Positions 62,951 to 63,109 of a stretch of 63,109 nucleotides of DNA are shown here, piece by piece; positions within the stretch are counted from its first letter, which is position 1, and every line of letters begins with the position of its first letter. A program made the position numbers and the translations under genes. The DNA is from Planctomycetota bacterium (lineage in GTDB: Bacteria > Planctomycetota > UBA8742 > UBA2392). Under the pieces are notes generated by a model. It was given only the letters and a program-made list of their open reading frames with translations. It was not told the origin of the DNA and made no database searches. The stretch covers positions 1 to 63,109 of the forward strand of contig JABARW010000001.1 in the NCBI GenBank assembly GCA_019186845.1, read 5' to 3'.

Positions 62951-63109
62951 GATTGTCCTTTCGCCCCATGTGTTCGGGCTCTACGGGATGTCGTCCCGAT
63001 AAGCCCTCAGGGCATCAGCATTGTCCGGCCCCCGTGCGGTGGACCGGCAGGCGGGCAAGGGTAGGGAATCACGGAGTTTCTACAAGGCCGGGGAACTACT
63101 CCGGCGAGC

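Overview
The window is 63 kb of GC-rich bacterial chromosome in a chromosomal context, carrying tRNA synthetases (leuS, valS), murA, prmC, a malic enzyme, mutY and one tRNA. The organism looks Gram-negative: many lipobox signal peptides, an RND/HlyD-type adaptor, an outer-face giant lipoprotein and murein synthesis. Pkn-type Ser/Thr kinase with a DWG motif, ECF sigma plus VWA lipoproteins, pseudopilin-head proteins outside any secretion locus, a tricorn-like protease and PD40/IPT/putative-Ig giant proteins together resemble Planctomycetota or a neighbouring deep lineage. That placement is inference from gene content; no phylogenetic marker was aligned.

Layout. 0-9 kb (+): end of a MATE exporter, prmC, murA, a GxxExxY-type protein, leuS, a lipoprotein built of four DUF192-like domains and a small membrane protein. 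9-13 kb (-): ABC ATPase, small membrane protein, pseudopilin-head membrane protein, 3-hydroxyacyl-CoA dehydrogenase and a receiver-like protein. 13-19 kb (+): tricorn-like protease and MaeB-type malic enzyme, which ends in a 33-bp tandem hairpin array. 19-21.5 kb (-): TauE/SafE permease and a secreted protein of four pseudopilin heads. 21.6-35.8 kb: tRNA-Asn(GTT), then an island-like stretch with small unrecognised ORFs, repeat motifs at both sides, a 3832-residue lipoprotein (12 putative-Ig repeats, 16 longer beta repeats, two IPT domains and two seven-bladed propellers) and a frameshifted tyrosine recombinase.

35.8-41.7 kb: Ser/Thr kinase, NUDIX hydrolase and a soluble-adenylyl-cyclase-like C1-C2-AAA protein. 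41.7-44.7 kb (+): a tightly overlapped nikR-cbiMNQO nickel ECF transporter operon with a palindromic operator directly before nikR. 44.7-52 kb: PQQ-type sugar dehydrogenase (+), then a minus-strand operon SDR, ABC ATPase, FtsX-type permease, HlyD adaptor, mutY. 52-56.4 kb (-): ECF sigma factor followed by two paralogous VWA proteins, the first with a cytoplasmic N-terminus and one membrane helix as in anti-sigma factors. 56.6-63 kb: two lipoproteins of unknown role, a receiver-PilZ protein and valS.

Recurring themes are internal domain multiplication (DUF192 x4, pseudopilin head x4, Ig/propeller arrays, duplicated VWA genes, duplicated cyclase domains), signalling (kinase, cAMP, c-di-GMP-type PilZ, ECF sigma) and metal control (NikR). 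The most promising unusual items are the DUF192 and pseudopilin-head tandems, the giant two-propeller lipoprotein on a decayed mobile island, the sigma/VWA module, the NikR operator, and a 12-bp palindrome that recurs inside genes.
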